Shown here in pieces: positions 1-8,879 of a stretch of 34,230 nt of DNA. The position numbers and the translations under genes are program-made. This DNA comes from Alphaproteobacteria bacterium. Its GTDB lineage: Bacteria; Pseudomonadota; Alphaproteobacteria; UBA828. Below the pieces are notes generated by a model. The model did no database searches and had not been told where the DNA came from. It saw only the letters and a program-made list of their open reading frames with translations. Each line of letters opens with the position of its first letter. Positions within the stretch are counted from its first letter, which is position 1. The DNA is taken from contig JAJDUK010000012.1 of assembly GCA_022826665.1 (NCBI GenBank), forward strand, positions 1 through 34,230, written 5' to 3'.

Positions 1-117
1 CAGGGCGGAATGCGCTGGACCGTCAACGGCGCCAACGCCATCATCGCCCTGCGCTGCGCCGTCGAGAGCAATCGCTTCGACGACTTCTGGGAGCGTCGCG
101 CCGGTGCAAACGCGTGA
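1..117 (+). CDS. ISKra4-like transposase, C-terminal fragment
   Basis: Frame 1 is open from the window edge to TGA at 115-117 and encodes 38 residues. The stretch GMRWTVNGANAIIALR followed by FDDFWERR matches the conserved C-terminal end of ISKra4-family DDE transposases, as I remember that family. The N-terminus lies outside the window, so nothing can be said about whether the whole enzyme is intact. The stop codon directly touches the truncated phoX remnant, which suggests the IS end lies close by, within the first few tens of bases after 117. No terminal inverted repeat could be identified because the other IS end is not visible. The family call rests on a short segment. Confidence 0.6.
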   Translation, partial: QGGMRWTVNGANAIIALRCAVESNRFDDFWERRAGANA

Positions 118-959
118 ATCTCACAAATGCGACGTGCACCCTGAGCGATGGCGTCTATGCCGAGGGCGGCGACAATGCCGACCTTCTGGAGAGCGGCACA
201 CTCTCAGTCGCCAGGTTCGTGGACGACGGCAGCGGCGCGTGGGTCGCGCTCACGCCGGAGACCACCGGCATGGTGTCCCAGGCCGAGATCAGCATCCATA
301 CCCGCCAGGCGGCATCGGCGGTCGGCGCCACGACCATGGACCGGCCGGAGTGGGTGGCGGCCAACCCCAGCAAGGCCGAGGCGTACTGCTGCCTCACCAA
401 CAACAAGAACCGCGGCGTCAAGCCCAACGCGGGCGGCGACCTCACGCCGGTCGGCGGCCCCAACCCGCGGGAGAAGAACAAGTACGGCCAGATCGTGCGC
501 TGGGTACCGGAAGGCGGCGACCACGCGGCCGATACCTTCGCCTGGGACCTCTATGTCATTGCCGGCAACCCGACGGTCCACGCCGACGCGCGCGCCGGCT
601 CCGCCAACGTCAACGCGGACAACATGTTCAATTCGCCGGACGGCATCGCCTTCGACAGCCAGGGCCGCCTCTGGATTCAGACCGATGGCAAGTACTCCAA
701 CGAAGGCGATTTCGCCGGCCAGGGCAACAACATGATGCTGCTCGGCGATCCTGCCACCGGCGAGATTCGTCGCTTCCTCGTGGGCCCCAGGGAATGCGAG
801 GTCACCGGCATCACCTGGAGCGCCGACCGCAAGACCATGTTCATCGGCATCCAGCATCCTGGCGAGAAGGGGGACAGCCATTTCCCCGAGGGTGGCGATG
901 CCGCGCCGCGCTCGTCCGTGGTGGCGATCACCCACGACGACGGCGGCCCGATCGGCTGA
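118..959 (+). pseudogene. phoX: PhoX-type alkaline phosphatase, 5'-truncated remnant
   Basis: An open frame ending at TGA 957-959 encodes about 280 residues matching the C-terminal part of PhoX/DUF839 phosphatases (calcium- and iron-dependent, usually periplasmic). Recognisable blocks are LLESGTLSVARF, the TNN segment, NKYGQIVRW, TFAWDLYVIAG, NMFNSPDGIAFDSQGRLWIQTDG and the end HDDGGPIG. Intact family members are roughly 600-700 residues with a Tat signal peptide. Here the N-terminal half is missing and the reading frame runs straight out of an IS transposase end. A GTG at 114 could start a 281-residue product, but without the export signal and the N-terminal metal-binding part it is unlikely to work. 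Homology becomes clear from about residue 24. A hairpin terminator follows 20 bases after the stop, as expected for a native gene end. Confidence 0.8.
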
Positions 960-978
960 CCGATCGCTCTGCCGTTTC

Positions 979-1005
979 GGGGCCGCCTCTCGATGGGGCG
1001 GCCCC
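979..1005 (+). terminator. Hairpin terminator after phoX remnant
   Basis: GGGGCCGCC at 979-987 and GGCGGCCCC at 997-1005 form a perfect 9-bp stem with a 9-nt loop, followed by a pyrimidine-rich tail (atttcttcctc). It separates the phoX remnant from the glycine-riboswitch transcription unit. Confidence 0.65.
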
Positions 1006-1045
1006 GCCCGATTTCTTCCTCTCCATGCCAATGGTCCGACCGCTG

Positions 1046-1073
1046 TTGACCGCCGCGGCTAAGTCAGTAGTAT
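1046..1073 (+). promoter_or_regulatory. Candidate sigma-70 promoter of gcv operon
   Basis: TTGACC at 1046-1051 and TAGTAT at 1068-1073 are separated by 16 bp. Initiation would fall near 1080, about 18 bases before the first riboswitch helix. The position fits a promoter that transcribes the entire riboswitch. Boxes were found by eye only. Confidence 0.45.
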
Positions 1074-1097
1074 TGCCGCACCGGTCTTGCAGATGAA

Positions 1098-1292
1098 CCC
1101 CGCGGGAGAGTTCGCGTGGCCCGGCCGCGCGGCGCCGAAGGAGCAAGCGTCCCGGAAACTCTCAGGCATCAGGGACCGCGGGAGGATGCAACTCTGGAAA
1201 GCAGGCGGCGCACGCCGCGCCGCCTCACCGACGGGGTAAGCCCGCGGCACACCATTTGTCGCGCGGTTAATCTCTCAGGTTCCGAGACAGAG
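1098..1292 (+). promoter_or_regulatory. Tandem glycine riboswitch (two aptamers)
   Basis: Aptamer 1 spans about 1098-1183. Its P1 pairs CCCGCGG (1099-1105) with CCGCGGG (1176-1182), and its core carries GGAGAG, GCCGAAGGAGCAAGC (1134-1148) and ACTCTCAGGC. Aptamer 2 spans about 1192-1292. Its P1 pairs CTCTG (1192-1196) with CAGAG (1288-1292), and its core carries CACCGACGGGGTAAGC and CTCTCAGGTTCCG. These are the conserved parts of the gcvT-type glycine riboswitch, with an 8-nt linker between aptamers. It sits directly upstream of gcvT. In this class glycine binding usually raises expression of the cleavage system, so an ON switch is inferred here. Confidence 0.95.
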
Positions 1293-1302
1293 GGGGCACC
1301 GG

Positions 1303-1322
1303 ACGATCCCGCACGGGATCGT
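1303..1322 (+). promoter_or_regulatory. Expression-platform hairpin between riboswitch and gcvT
   Basis: ACGATCCC (1303-1310) pairs perfectly with GGGATCGT (1315-1322) around a 4-nt loop, 10 nt after aptamer 2. No U-run follows directly; the first T-rich bases are 11 nt further on. It is therefore not a textbook terminator, and it may act on translation or as a spacer. The gcvT ribosome binding site GGGAGA (1345-1350) is downstream and outside this helix. Confidence 0.5.
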
Positions 1323-1354
1323 TGACGGACGCCTTTGTTTGCCTGGGAGATGCC

Positions 1355-2473
1355 ATGAGCGACGATGCCGGCACCGACGCCCTCGCCCGAACGCCGCTCT
1401 TCATGGAGCACCGTGCCCTCGGCGCCACGCTGGTGCCGTTCGCGGGCTATGCCATGCCGGTCCGCTATCCAGCCGGGATCATGGCGGAGCACACCCACAC
1501 GCGCTCCGCCGCCGGCCTCTTCGACGTCTCGCACATGGGCCAATTGCGGCTCACCGGCGACGGCGCGGTCGCGGCACTGGAGCGCCTCGTGCCGGGGGAT
1601 ATCGCGAGCCTCGCGCCCTGGGCCATGCGCTACACCCAGTTCACCAACGAGGACGGCGGCATCCTCGACGACCTGCTCGTCACGCGCAGCGACGACGGGC
1701 TTATCCTGGTAGTGAACGCGTCCTGTAAGGATTCGGACATCGCCCATCTCGAACGCCGGCTCGATGCCGGCGTTGACTTGACGGTGCTCGCCGACCGCGG
1801 CCTCGTCGCCCTGCAAGGGCCGAAGGCGGCGGCGGTGCTCGAGCGCCATGCGCCGGGCTGCGCCTGGCTCTCGTTCATGACCGCCGGCTGGTTCACCATC
1901 GGCGGCGTGGACGCGCTGATCTCGCGCTCGGGCTACACCGGCGAGGACGGATTCGAGGTATCGTTGCCCGCAAACGAGACAGCGGCGTTCTGGCGGCGGC
2001 TCATCGCCGAGCCCGAGGTCGAGCCCGTGGGGCTCGGCGCCCGCGATTCGCTTCGCCTGGAGGCGGGGCTCTGCCTCTACGGCCACGATATCGACGAGAC
2101 CACCTCGCCGGTCCAGGCCGGTCTTGCGTGGTCCATCGGCAAGCGCCGCCGGCAGGAGGGCGGCTTCCCCGGCGCCCCGCGCATTCAGCATGAGCTGGCG
2201 GAGGGCCCCCGGCGCCGGCGCGTCGGCATCCTGCCCGATGGCCGGGCCCCGGCGCGCGAGGGCACGGCGATTCTGAACGCGGACGGCGACGAAATCGGCA
2301 TCGTTACCAGCGGCGGCTTCGGGCCGACCGCAGGCGGGCCGGTCGCCATGGGCTACGTCGCGGCCGACGCCGCGGAGACCGGTAGACCGGTGTCGTTGCT
2401 GGTGCGGGGCAAGCCCCGGCCGGCGACCATCGTCAAGCTGCCGTTCGTCCCCCACAACTATCACCGAGGCTGA
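1355..2473 (+). CDS. gcvT: Glycine cleavage system T protein (aminomethyltransferase)
   Basis: The product (372 aa) transfers the methylene group from the aminomethyl-lipoyl arm of the H protein to tetrahydrofolate, releasing ammonia. Family signatures are [19 protein letters not shown] near the start, FDVSHMGQ, and the C-terminal barrel block TSGGFGPT...PVAMGYV. The ATG at 1355 is chosen because GGGAGA lies 5 nt upstream and the N-terminus then matches the family. An in-frame TTG at 1322 would start inside the expression-platform hairpin. The length is normal for the family. It is the first gene after a tandem glycine riboswitch and is followed 13 nt later by gcvH, so the operon is most likely induced by glycine. 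Confidence 0.96.
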   Translation: MSDDAGTDALARTPLFMEHRALGATLVPFAGYAMPVRYPAGIMAEHTHTRSAAGLFDVSHMGQLRLTGDGAVAALERLVPGDIASLAPWAMRYTQFTNEDGGILDDLLVTRSDDGLILVVNASCKDSDIAHLERRLDAGVDLTVLADRGLVALQGPKAAAVLERHAPGCAWLSFMTAGWFTIGGVDALISRSGYTGEDGFEVSLPANETAAFWRRLIAEPEVEPVGLGARDSLRLEAGLCLYGHDIDETTSPVQAGLAWSIGKRRRQEGGFPGAPRIQHELAEGPRRRRVGILPDGRAPAREGTAILNADGDEIGIVTSGGFGPTAGGPVAMGYVAADAAETGRPVSLLVRGKPRPATIVKLPFVPHNYHRG

Positions 2474-2486
2474 GCCGGAGGATGCC

Positions 2487-2870
2487 ATGAGCGGGCTCAA
2501 GTACAGCAAGGACCACGAATGGGTGCGGGTCGAGGGCGACATCGGCACCGTCGGTATCTCGGACTACGCGCAGGATCAGCTCGGCGACGTGGTCTACGTC
2601 GAGCTGCCGGAGGTGGGCCGGACGGTCGCCCAGAACGAGGAGGCGGCCGTGGTCGAATCGGTCAAGGCCGCGAGCGAGGTCTATGCGCCCGTCTCGGGCG
2701 AGGTGGTCGAGGTCAACCAGGTGCTGGAGGACGACCCCGCACTGGTGAACGGCGAGCCGACCGGGGCGGGCTGGTTTCTCAAGCTCCGGCTCAGCGCGCC
2801 CGGCGAGCTGGACGGGCTGATGGACGAGGCGGCCTACGCCGACTACGTCAGCGGGCTCGGCGACGACTAA
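2487..2870 (+). CDS. gcvH: Glycine cleavage system H protein (lipoyl carrier)
   Basis: This 127-residue lipoyl-domain protein carries the aminomethyl intermediate between the P, T and L proteins. The lipoylation site is Lys60 in [17 protein letters not shown]. The N-terminal [14 protein letters not shown] and the glycine/tryptophan block near residue 93 (GAGWFLKL) are standard. A good ribosome site (GGAGG, from 2477) precedes the ATG. The gene lies between gcvT and gcvP on the same strand. The L protein (lipoamide dehydrogenase) is not encoded in the window and is usually shared with other dehydrogenase complexes. Confidence 0.96.
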   Translation: MSGLKYSKDHEWVRVEGDIGTVGISDYAQDQLGDVVYVELPEVGRTVAQNEEAAVVESVKAASEVYAPVSGEVVEVNQVLEDDPALVNGEPTGAGWFLKLRLSAPGELDGLMDEAAYADYVSGLGDD

Positions 2871-2958
2871 CCGCGTCGCCTACAGGGGCGACAACAAGTT
2901 ATGTGCGGGACGCGGCGCCTATAAGCCGACGCCCGCGGGCAGGGAAGGAACAACCGCG

Positions 2959-5853
2959 ATGACGGTACACGATGGTTCATTAACGGCTCTGGAACAGGCA
3001 GACGCCTTCGTCGGCCGGCATATCGGCCCGCGCGACGAGGACGTGGCGACCATGCTCGACGCTGTGGGCTACGAGTCCCTCGACGCCCTCATGGATGCGG
3101 CAGTGCCGGCCTCGATCCGCGCCGAAATCCCGGCGGACTTCCCGGAGAGCCGCACCGAGCGCGACGTGCTGGCGGAGCTGGCGGAGCTCGCCGGGCGCAA
3201 CCGCGTCGCGCGCTCCATGATCGGCCTCGGCTACTACGACACCATCACGCCGCCGGTCATCCAGCGCAACATCCTGGAGAATCCGGGCTGGTACACCGCG
3301 TACACGCCCTATCAGCCGGAGATTTCCCAGGGCCGGCTGGAGGCGCTGCTCAACTTTCAGACCATGGTGATGGACCTCACCGGGCTTAGCTGCGCCAACG
3401 CCTCGCTGCTTGACGAGGGCACGGCAGCGGCCGAGGCCATGCACATGAGCCACGGCATCGCCAGGAACGGCAGTGACCGCTTCTTCGTCTCCGACGCCTG
3501 CCTGCCGCAGACCATCGCGGTGGTGCAGACCCGCGCGGAGGCTATCGGCATCGAGGTCGAGATCGGCGATCACCGCGGCGGGCTGCCGGAGGGGCAGTTC
3601 TTCGGCGTCCTGCTGCAATATCCCGAGACCGGCGGCGCGGTACCTGACTACACCGGGATCGTCGAGCAGGCGCATGCGCAAGGCGCGGTGGTCACGGTCG
3701 CGGCGGATCTGCTCAGCCTCGTCTTGCTGACACCGCCCGGCGAGTTCGGCGCCGACATCGCGGTGGGCAGCTCGCAGCGCTTCGGGGTGCCGCTCGGCTA
3801 CGGCGGGCCGCACGCCGCTTACTTCGCCACCCACGACAAGTACCGGCGCGCCATGCCAGGCCGGATCGTCGGCGTCTCGGTGGACAGCCGCGGGCGCCAG
3901 GCGCTCCGGCTCGCGCTCCAGACCCGCGAGCAGCACATCCGGCGCGAGAAGGCGACCAGCAACATCTGCACCGCGCAGGTGCTGCTCGGCGTCATCGCCG
4001 GCATGTACGCGGTCTACCACGGGCCGGAAGGGCTCACGCGGATCGCGCGGCGCGTCCACCGCCTCACGGACATCCTCGCGGCGGGACTCCAGCACCTCGG
4101 CTTCGCCATCGAGAACGAGAGCTGGTTCGACACGCTCACGGTCCACGCGCCGGGCGCGGCCGAGGCGATCCTGAAGGGGGCGGAGGAGGCGGGCTACAAC
4201 CTCAGGCCCATCGACGGCGACCGTCTCGGCATCGCCTGCGACGAGACCACCACACGGGCCGACATCGAGGCGGTATGGCGCGCGTTCGCCGACGGCGCGC
4301 CCGGCTTCGACGCCGGCTCGCTGGACGGCAAGGCCCGGTGCGGACTGCCGCCGGACCTGACGCGGCAGACTGCCTTCCTCGATCACCCGGTGTTCAACCT
4401 TTACCACGCCGAGACCGAGCTGCTGCGCTACATGCGGCACCTCGAGGGCCGGGACCTCACGCTCAACCAGGCCATGATCCCCCTCGGCTCCTGCACCATG
4501 AAACTCAACGCGACCGCCGAGATGATACCGATCACCTGGCCGGGCTTCGGCGCGATCCATCCCTTCGCCCCCGCCGAGCAAGTGGCGGGCTACCGCGAGC
4601 TCGTCTCAGGCCTGGAGCGGATGCTGAGCGCGGTCACGGGTTTTGCGGCGGTCTCGCTGCAGCCCAACGCCGGCAGCCAGGGCGAGTACGCCGGGCTCCT
4701 GGTGATCCGCCGCTATCACGAGAGCCGCGGCGAAGGCGGACGCAACGTCTGCCTGATTCCGAGCTCCGCCCACGGCACCAATCCGGCGAGCGCCGTGATG
4801 GCCGGGATGTCGGTGCAGGTGGTGGCCTGCGACGAGGACGGCAACGTCGACCTCGCCGACCTGCGCGCGAAGGCCGCGGCCCACGCCGACGATCTGGCGG
4901 CGCTGATGATCACCTATCCCTCCACCCATGGCGTGTTCGAGGAGTCCATTGTCGAGATCTGCGCGGTGATCCACGCGGCTGGCGGCCAGGTCTACATGGA
5001 CGGCGCCAATCTCAACGCCCTGCTCGGGCTGAGCCTGCCCGGACAGTTCGGCCCTGACGTGGCGCACCTCAACCTGCACAAGACCTTCTGCATCCCTCAC
5101 GGCGGCGGCGGACCGGGGGTGGGGCCCATCGGCGTGGCTGCGCATCTCGCGCCCTTCCTGCCGGGGCATCCGCTGGTGCCGGAGTCAGGCCCGGAGGGCG
5201 GAATCGGGCCGGTCTCGGCGGCGCCCTGGGGCTCGGCCGGAATCCTGCCGATCTCCTGGGCCTACATCGCGATGATGGGGCGCTCGGGCCTCACGCGCGC
5301 GAGCGAGGTCGCCATCCTCAGCGCCAACTACATCGCGAAGCGCCTCGCCGACCATTATCCGGTGCTCTACACCGCCGCGAACGGCCTGGTCGCGCACGAG
5401 TGTATCATCGAGATGCGCCATCTGAAGAAGAGCGCCGGCGTCGAGGTCGACGACGTGGCCAAGCGCCTCATGGATTACGGCTTCCACGCGCCGACCATGT
5501 CCTTCCCGGTGGCCGGCACGCTAATGATCGAGCCGACCGAGAGCGAGTCCAAGGCCGAGCTCGACCGTTTTTGCGATGCGATGATTGCGATCCGCGCGGA
5601 GATTGCGGCGATCGAGGAAGGGCGGGCGGACCCGGCCGATAACCCGCTCAAGAATGCGCCCCACACCATGGACGACATCGCCGATACGGAGTGGGGACGC
5701 GGCTACAGCCGGGCGGAGGCTGTCTTCCCCGCGGATGACCTCAGGCAGGCCAAGTACTGGCCGCCGGTGAACCGGATCGACCAGGTCCATGGCGACCGCA
5801 ACCTGATCTGCGCCTGCCCGCCCATGGAGAGCTACCAGGAGGCCGCGGAGTAG
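2959..5853 (+). CDS. gcvP: Glycine dehydrogenase (decarboxylating), P protein, single chain
   Basis: The P protein decarboxylates glycine on pyridoxal phosphate and loads the aminomethyl group onto GcvH. At 964 residues it is the fused single-chain form, not the split GcvPA/GcvPB form. The N-terminal half opens with [17 protein letters not shown] and contains [25 protein letters not shown] (quoted here only as a block near residues 93-117). The C-terminal half contains [10 protein letters not shown] and the PLP lysine, Lys708, in [26 protein letters not shown] lies before the ATG. An 88-nt gap separates it from gcvH; no terminator was seen there, so it should be in the riboswitch-controlled transcript. 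It ends 23 nt from the convergent adenosyltransferase gene. Confidence 0.96.
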   Translation: MTVHDGSLTALEQADAFVGRHIGPRDEDVATMLDAVGYESLDALMDAAVPASIRAEIPADFPESRTERDVLAELAELAGRNRVARSMIGLGYYDTITPPVIQRNILENPGWYTAYTPYQPEISQGRLEALLNFQTMVMDLTGLSCANASLLDEGTAAAEAMHMSHGIARNGSDRFFVSDACLPQTIAVVQTRAEAIGIEVEIGDHRGGLPEGQFFGVLLQYPETGGAVPDYTGIVEQAHAQGAVVTVAADLLSLVLLTPPGEFGADIAVGSSQRFGVPLGYGGPHAAYFATHDKYRRAMPGRIVGVSVDSRGRQALRLALQTREQHIRREKATSNICTAQVLLGVIAGMYAVYHGPEGLTRIARRVHRLTDILAAGLQHLGFAIENESWFDTLTVHAPGAAEAILKGAEEAGYNLRPIDGDRLGIACDETTTRADIEAVWRAFADGAPGFDAGSLDGKARCGLPPDLTRQTAFLDHPVFNLYHAETELLRYMRHLEGRDLTLNQAMIPLGSCTMKLNATAEMIPITWPGFGAIHPFAPAEQVAGYRELVSGLERMLSAVTGFAAVSLQPNAGSQGEYAGLLVIRRYHESRGEGGRNVCLIPSSAHGTNPASAVMAGMSVQVVACDEDGNVDLADLRAKAAAHADDLAALMITYPSTHGVFEESIVEICAVIHAAGGQVYMDGANLNALLGLSLPGQFGPDVAHLNLHKTFCIPHGGGGPGVGPIGVAAHLAPFLPGHPLVPESGPEGGIGPVSAAPWGSAGILPISWAYIAMMGRSGLTRASEVAILSANYIAKRLADHYPVLYTAANGLVAHECIIEMRHLKKSAGVEVDDVAKRLMDYGFHAPTMSFPVAGTLMIEPTESESKAELDRFCDAMIAIRAEIAAIEEGRADPADNPLKNAPHTMDDIADTEWGRGYSRAEAVFPADDLRQAKYWPPVNRIDQVHGDRNLICACPPMESYQEAAE

Positions 5854-5876
5854 CGAAGCGGCCGCGTGGCCTTCTC

Positions 5877-6431
5877 CTACCGGTTGGCACCGGGGACCCA
5901 GAGCGTGTCGGTAGCGCCGTCGTCGTTGAGGTGGCGGGCAAGCACGAAGAGGTGGTCGGAGAGCCGGTTGGCGTAGATCACCGCCAGCGGATTGACCGGC
6001 TCGGTCTCTGCCAGCGCCGTGATCAGGCGCTCGGCTCGGCGGACCACCGTGCGCGCGAGATGCAGGGCCGCCGCCGCGCGCCCGCCGCCCGGCAGCACAA
6101 ACGATTCAAGCGGCTTCAGGCGCTCGTTGAGCGCATCGATCTCGCCCTCCAGCCGGTCGATCTGGGACTGGGCGATGCGCAGGCCCTCGTCGAGCGATCC
6201 GGGCCGGCAGAGGTCCGCGCCAAGGTCGAAGAGGTCGTTCTGGATGCGCTTGAGCATGGCATCCGCCTCGCCTTCGGTCTCCAGGCGTGCGAGGCCGATC
6301 GCCGCGTTCGCCTCGTCCACCGTGCCGTAAGCCTCGACGCGCGCATCGTGCTTCTTCACCCGCGCGCCGCCGCCGAGCGAGGTCTCCCCCGCATCGCCGC
6401 CGCGGGTATAGATCTTGGTGAGGCGGACCAC
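5877..6431 (-). CDS. PduO-type cob(I)alamin adenosyltransferase
   Basis: The enzyme (184 aa) moves the adenosyl group of ATP onto cob(I)alamin to give adenosylcobalamin. Diagnostic features are the N-terminal ATP-binding motif TRGGDAGETSLGGGARVKK, the helix VVRRAERLI and NRLSDHLFVLAR near the C-terminus. These are typical of the PduO/MMAB family rather than the CobA type, and the length is normal. It reads on the minus strand, converging on gcvP, and starts 4 nt after the stop of a small membrane protein gene, so the two are probably co-transcribed. No cobalamin-dependent enzyme is in the window. The older generic name cobO is avoided because that symbol belongs to the unrelated CobA-type enzyme. 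Confidence 0.93.
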   Translation of the reverse strand: MVRLTKIYTRGGDAGETSLGGGARVKKHDARVEAYGTVDEANAAIGLARLETEGEADAMLKRIQNDLFDLGADLCRPGSLDEGLRIAQSQIDRLEGEIDALNERLKPLESFVLPGGGRAAAALHLARTVVRRAERLITALAETEPVNPLAVIYANRLSDHLFVLARHLNDDGATDTLWVPGANR

Positions 6432-6435
6432 GTGA

Positions 6436-6630
6436 CTATTTCTGAACGACGAACACCAGCAGCGCGAGCAACGCGATCGCCGCGAACTGGAGGCCGACCC
6501 GCCAGCGCATGAAGAGATTGCTCTTGCTGTTCTTGCCGCCGGAATACATCGCGCCGAGCCCCATCACGAGCGCGACCACGACCGCGCCCATCAGGACGTA
6601 GACGACGATTTCGAGAATCTCGGCCAGCAT
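6436..6630 (-). CDS. HIG1-domain twin-transmembrane protein
   Basis: A 64-residue protein with two hydrophobic segments (about residues 5-27 and 46-62) joined by a short basic loop. The loop contains MRWRVGLQ, which fits the R-x-R-x3-Q signature of HIG1-type small membrane proteins. In bacteria such proteins are annotated as twin-transmembrane proteins; in mitochondria, HIG1 proteins associate with respiratory complexes. Its role here is unknown. It lies 4 nt upstream of the adenosyltransferase gene, in what looks like a two-gene operon. The 155-bp space to the divergent cyclodeaminase-family gene must hold both promoters; no convincing -35/-10 pair was found. Confidence 0.8.
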   Translation of the reverse strand: MLAEILEIVVYVLMGAVVVALVMGLGAMYSGGKNSKSNLFMRWRVGLQFAAIALLALLVFVVQK

Positions 6631-6785
6631 GACGGTCCTCGCGGCCCACGGGCCGGCTCACGCCCGGCCCTCGGCAGGTTATAGCGCGTCCCGCCGGTAC
6701 TGCCCACGACCTTCGCGCGCAGTTGACCGTATAGTGACCGGAACCGTTATCCGAGGAAGAGAGCCGAGAAAGGAGCGGGCAAGCC

Positions 6786-7817
6786 ATGGCGGACACGAGT
6801 TGGCGCAATCGCAAGACCCTGATTCTCAGCCGCAGCGAAATGATCGGCCTACTGGAGCCCGAGGAATACGTCCGCTGCGTAGAGACCGCGTTCCGGCGCA
6901 TGGGCGAGGGCCGGGTCTACATGGAACCCAAGGGTCATATCGTGCTCGACAAGTATCCGGGCGAATGGGAGATCATGCCGTCCTACATCGAGGAGCCGGA
7001 GGCCGCGCCCGCCGCTGCCGCGTGCAAGTGGGTCTCCATCCGCTTCGAGAACCGCGCGAGGTTCAACCTCCCCACCGTGTTCTCGATCCTGATCTACACC
7101 GAGCCTGAGACCGGCTTTCCGCTCGCCATCGTGGACGGCACCCATCACACCCTGATGCGGACCGGCGCATCCGGCGCGGTCTCCGCGAAGTGGATGGCGC
7201 GCGAGGACTCTTCGGTTCTGGCGCTGGTAGGGGCCGGCGACGTGAACACCGGCGCGTTCCGCACCTGCGTGGCGATGCATGAGTGGAAGGAGGTTCGGGT
7301 CTGGAGCCGGACCCAGGCGACGCTGGATGCGTTCATGGCGGCCGAGCAGACGAATCATCCGGACGTGGTCATCAAGCCCTCCACCGTTCTCGAAGATGTC
7401 GTGCCGGGAGCCGATGTCGTCGTCACCGGGACGACGGGCGAGACGCCGGTCCTCGGCAACGAGCTGATCGAAGACGGCATGCATATCGCGGCCCTCGGCG
7501 GCGGTCTCGCGGGCACGCAGGAGCTCGATGTCGAAGTCCTTCGCCGCTCGCGGATCATCGTCGACGACATGCGCCAGTGCATCACCGACGGCGAAATCAA
7601 CGTGCCGCTGACCAGGGGCGAGCTTCAGGAGAGCGACGTGGCGGGCGATATCGGCGAGGTGATCACGGGCAAGATCCCCGGTCGAACCTCGGCGAGCGAG
7701 GTCACGTTGTTCGATTCCACCGGGATCGCGCTCCAGGATTCCGCCACCCTGCCGCTCGAATACGAGCGCGCTATCGCGGCTGGCGTAGGCATCGAGAAGA
7801 AGATGATCTCAACTTAG
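6786..7817 (+). CDS. Ornithine cyclodeaminase / mu-crystallin family protein
   Basis: The product (343 aa) belongs to the NAD(P)-dependent ornithine cyclodeaminase/mu-crystallin family, whose members are cyclodeaminases, amino-acid dehydrogenases or imine reductases. Visible features are an N-terminal dimerisation part with the substrate-facing block VDGTHHTLMRTGASGAVSAK, a Rossmann motif LVGAGDVNTGAF and the later block ADVVVTGTTGETPVL. The glycine motif is GAGDVN where many family members have GxGxQA, so the true substrate may not be ornithine. AGGAG lies 10 nt before the ATG. It stands alone between the divergent HIG1 gene and the HTH patch. Which reaction it performs cannot be decided from sequence alone. 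Confidence 0.85.
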   Translation: MADTSWRNRKTLILSRSEMIGLLEPEEYVRCVETAFRRMGEGRVYMEPKGHIVLDKYPGEWEIMPSYIEEPEAAPAAAACKWVSIRFENRARFNLPTVFSILIYTEPETGFPLAIVDGTHHTLMRTGASGAVSAKWMAREDSSVLALVGAGDVNTGAFRTCVAMHEWKEVRVWSRTQATLDAFMAAEQTNHPDVVIKPSTVLEDVVPGADVVVTGTTGETPVLGNELIEDGMHIAALGGGLAGTQELDVEVLRRSRIIVDDMRQCITDGEINVPLTRGELQESDVAGDIGEVITGKIPGRTSASEVTLFDSTGIALQDSATLPLEYERAIAAGVGIEKKMIST

Positions 7818-7950
7818 GCCGTGTCACACGGATACACCCGTCCGTTTCGGCTCATTCGGATGGCCGGCGGCCACGGTCAAGGGGATAAACCCGGGTCGAG
7901 ATGATGAACATGAATGGGCGGGAAGGAGTGAACGTGGTGGAGAACATCGA

Positions 7951-8217
7951 TTACCGCCGCCGGCCTAACCAGTTGGTTTTCTTTCCCTTATCCTGCGACG
8001 GGGCGAGAGACGGAACGGTCTCGGCCTGGTCGCCAGTAGACGTGGCCCGGCTCAGCCAATTCGCCACCCAAAGGACCTCCTCGAGGATCTCAGCGCCAGC
8101 AGGCAAGGGAGTGTCCGGCCAGTCGGGATGATCGTTCGACAGCAAGCGCTGCCCGTTATCGCCGAGGGCGGCGCGCCGGGCAAGCACGTCGCGAGGATCA
8201 AGATAGCGCGTCCTCAC
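7951..8217 (-). CDS. Small hypothetical protein next to HTH gene
   Basis: An 88-codon frame with a GTG start lies 14 nt downstream of the HTH gene on the same strand. I do not recognise the product. It has an acidic/tryptophan-containing middle (DHPDWPDTPLPAGAEILEEVLWVANW) and a very basic tail, with no signal peptide or membrane segment. No convincing ribosome site precedes the GTG, so expression would depend on coupling to the upstream gene. An overlapping plus-strand frame starting near 7933 has a better ribosome site but a less protein-like composition. At most one of the two is real. Confidence 0.35.
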   Translation of the reverse strand: MRTRYLDPRDVLARRAALGDNGQRLLSNDHPDWPDTPLPAGAEILEEVLWVANWLSRATSTGDQAETVPSLAPSQDKGKKTNWLGRRR

Positions 8218-8231
8218 GGCTGGTTTGTCTG

Positions 8232-8795
8232 TCAGATATAGAGCTGCGCTTCGCTCCGGCTTCCCCGAGATCCTCCAGCAAAAAAGTCATTCCAGGTAAA
8301 CTCTCCGGGCTCCATGCCAGCCTTCGGAATCTCGTTGAAAGGCGGGGAGTCAGTCAACGGTCTTGACACGACCGGCGCGCTCTCGCTCGCGGCCGGCGGC
8401 GCTGCGACAGCCCGCCTAGAGGCGAGGACGGACCAAAGATCGTCGGAAACAGGGTTGCCGCCGGCGTCCGCGGTGAGCTGGGCTAGGTCCTGCGCCGTCC
8501 GCTCCAATGTGCTCAGGAGAACGTCGGGCGCTCGCTCGCTCGCGTCCCGTCGCATACGCCGCGGCCCAACGAAGAATTCCATGTCGAGGACCTCGCAGAG
8601 CGAGCGCAGTCTTTCTACGGAGGGGACATGGCCGCGCCGCATGTCCCGGATCATCTCGGGCGAACCTTGAGCCCGAATTGAGGCTGCCCTGGCCGAAAGT
8701 CCAAGGCGTTCGAGAGCCGCGTCGATCTGTCGCAGGATATCATCCACCCGACAAGGGATAAATCCCTCGTCAAGATCTGGCAACAAAAATTGCAC
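8232..8795 (-). CDS. Repressor-like HTH protein with unknown C-terminus
   Basis: The 187-residue frame carries, at about residues 18-78, a helix-turn-helix resembling the N-terminus of phage-type repressors: ILRQIDAALERLGLSARAAS, then IRDMRRGHVPSVERLRSLCEVLDMEFFVGPRR. The C-terminal half (about 85-187) is rich in Ala, Ser and Pro and shows no S24 peptidase Ser/Lys motif, so it is not a self-cleaving LexA/CI-type repressor. The GTG at 8795 has no clear ribosome site; a GTG at 8747, giving a start just before DDILRQID, would match the usual start of this HTH family and is a real alternative. It is divergent from a second HTH gene across an 84-bp AT-rich gap, as in phage immunity switches. Function beyond DNA binding is unknown. 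Confidence 0.6.
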   Translation of the reverse strand: MQFLLPDLDEGFIPCRVDDILRQIDAALERLGLSARAASIRAQGSPEMIRDMRRGHVPSVERLRSLCEVLDMEFFVGPRRMRRDASERAPDVLLSTLERTAQDLAQLTADAGGNPVSDDLWSVLASRRAVAAPPAASESAPVVSRPLTDSPPFNEIPKAGMEPGEFTWNDFFAGGSRGSRSEAQLYI

Positions 8796-8879
8796 GCGTC
8801 ATGGGATGAGTGCTTGGGAATACTAGTAATGGGGTAATTTTATTATTGGAGTGCGGGAAATATCTACTATTATGCGCTT
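8796..8879. promoter_or_regulatory. AT-rich divergent control region between two HTH genes
   Basis: This 84-bp gap is much AT-richer than its surroundings. It contains the palindrome TACTAGTA (8821-8828). It also holds a possible rightward promoter, TTATTG (8843-8848) and TACTAT (8865-8870) with 16 bp between. Initiation would then fall near 8877, three bases before the ATG at 8880, implying a leaderless or nearly leaderless mRNA. No Shine-Dalgarno sequence precedes that ATG, which agrees. Confidence 0.45.

Noticed and set aside
104-1096. A 330-codon plus-strand frame overlapping the phoX remnant
   Set aside because: It is Arg/Gly-rich shadow sequence; the frame at 118-959 carries clear PhoX blocks.
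2980-4581. A 533-codon open frame on the minus strand across gcvP
   Set aside because: Its codon positions mirror the strong third-base GC bias of gcvP, the product shows no known motif, and gcvP on the plus strand is certain.
7901-8131. Plus-strand small frame with a good GGAAGGAG site before GTG 7933
   Set aside because: The ribosome site is attractive, but the product after about residue 40 looks like antisense composition and it conflicts with the minus-strand frame; neither is secure, so it was not listed as a gene.
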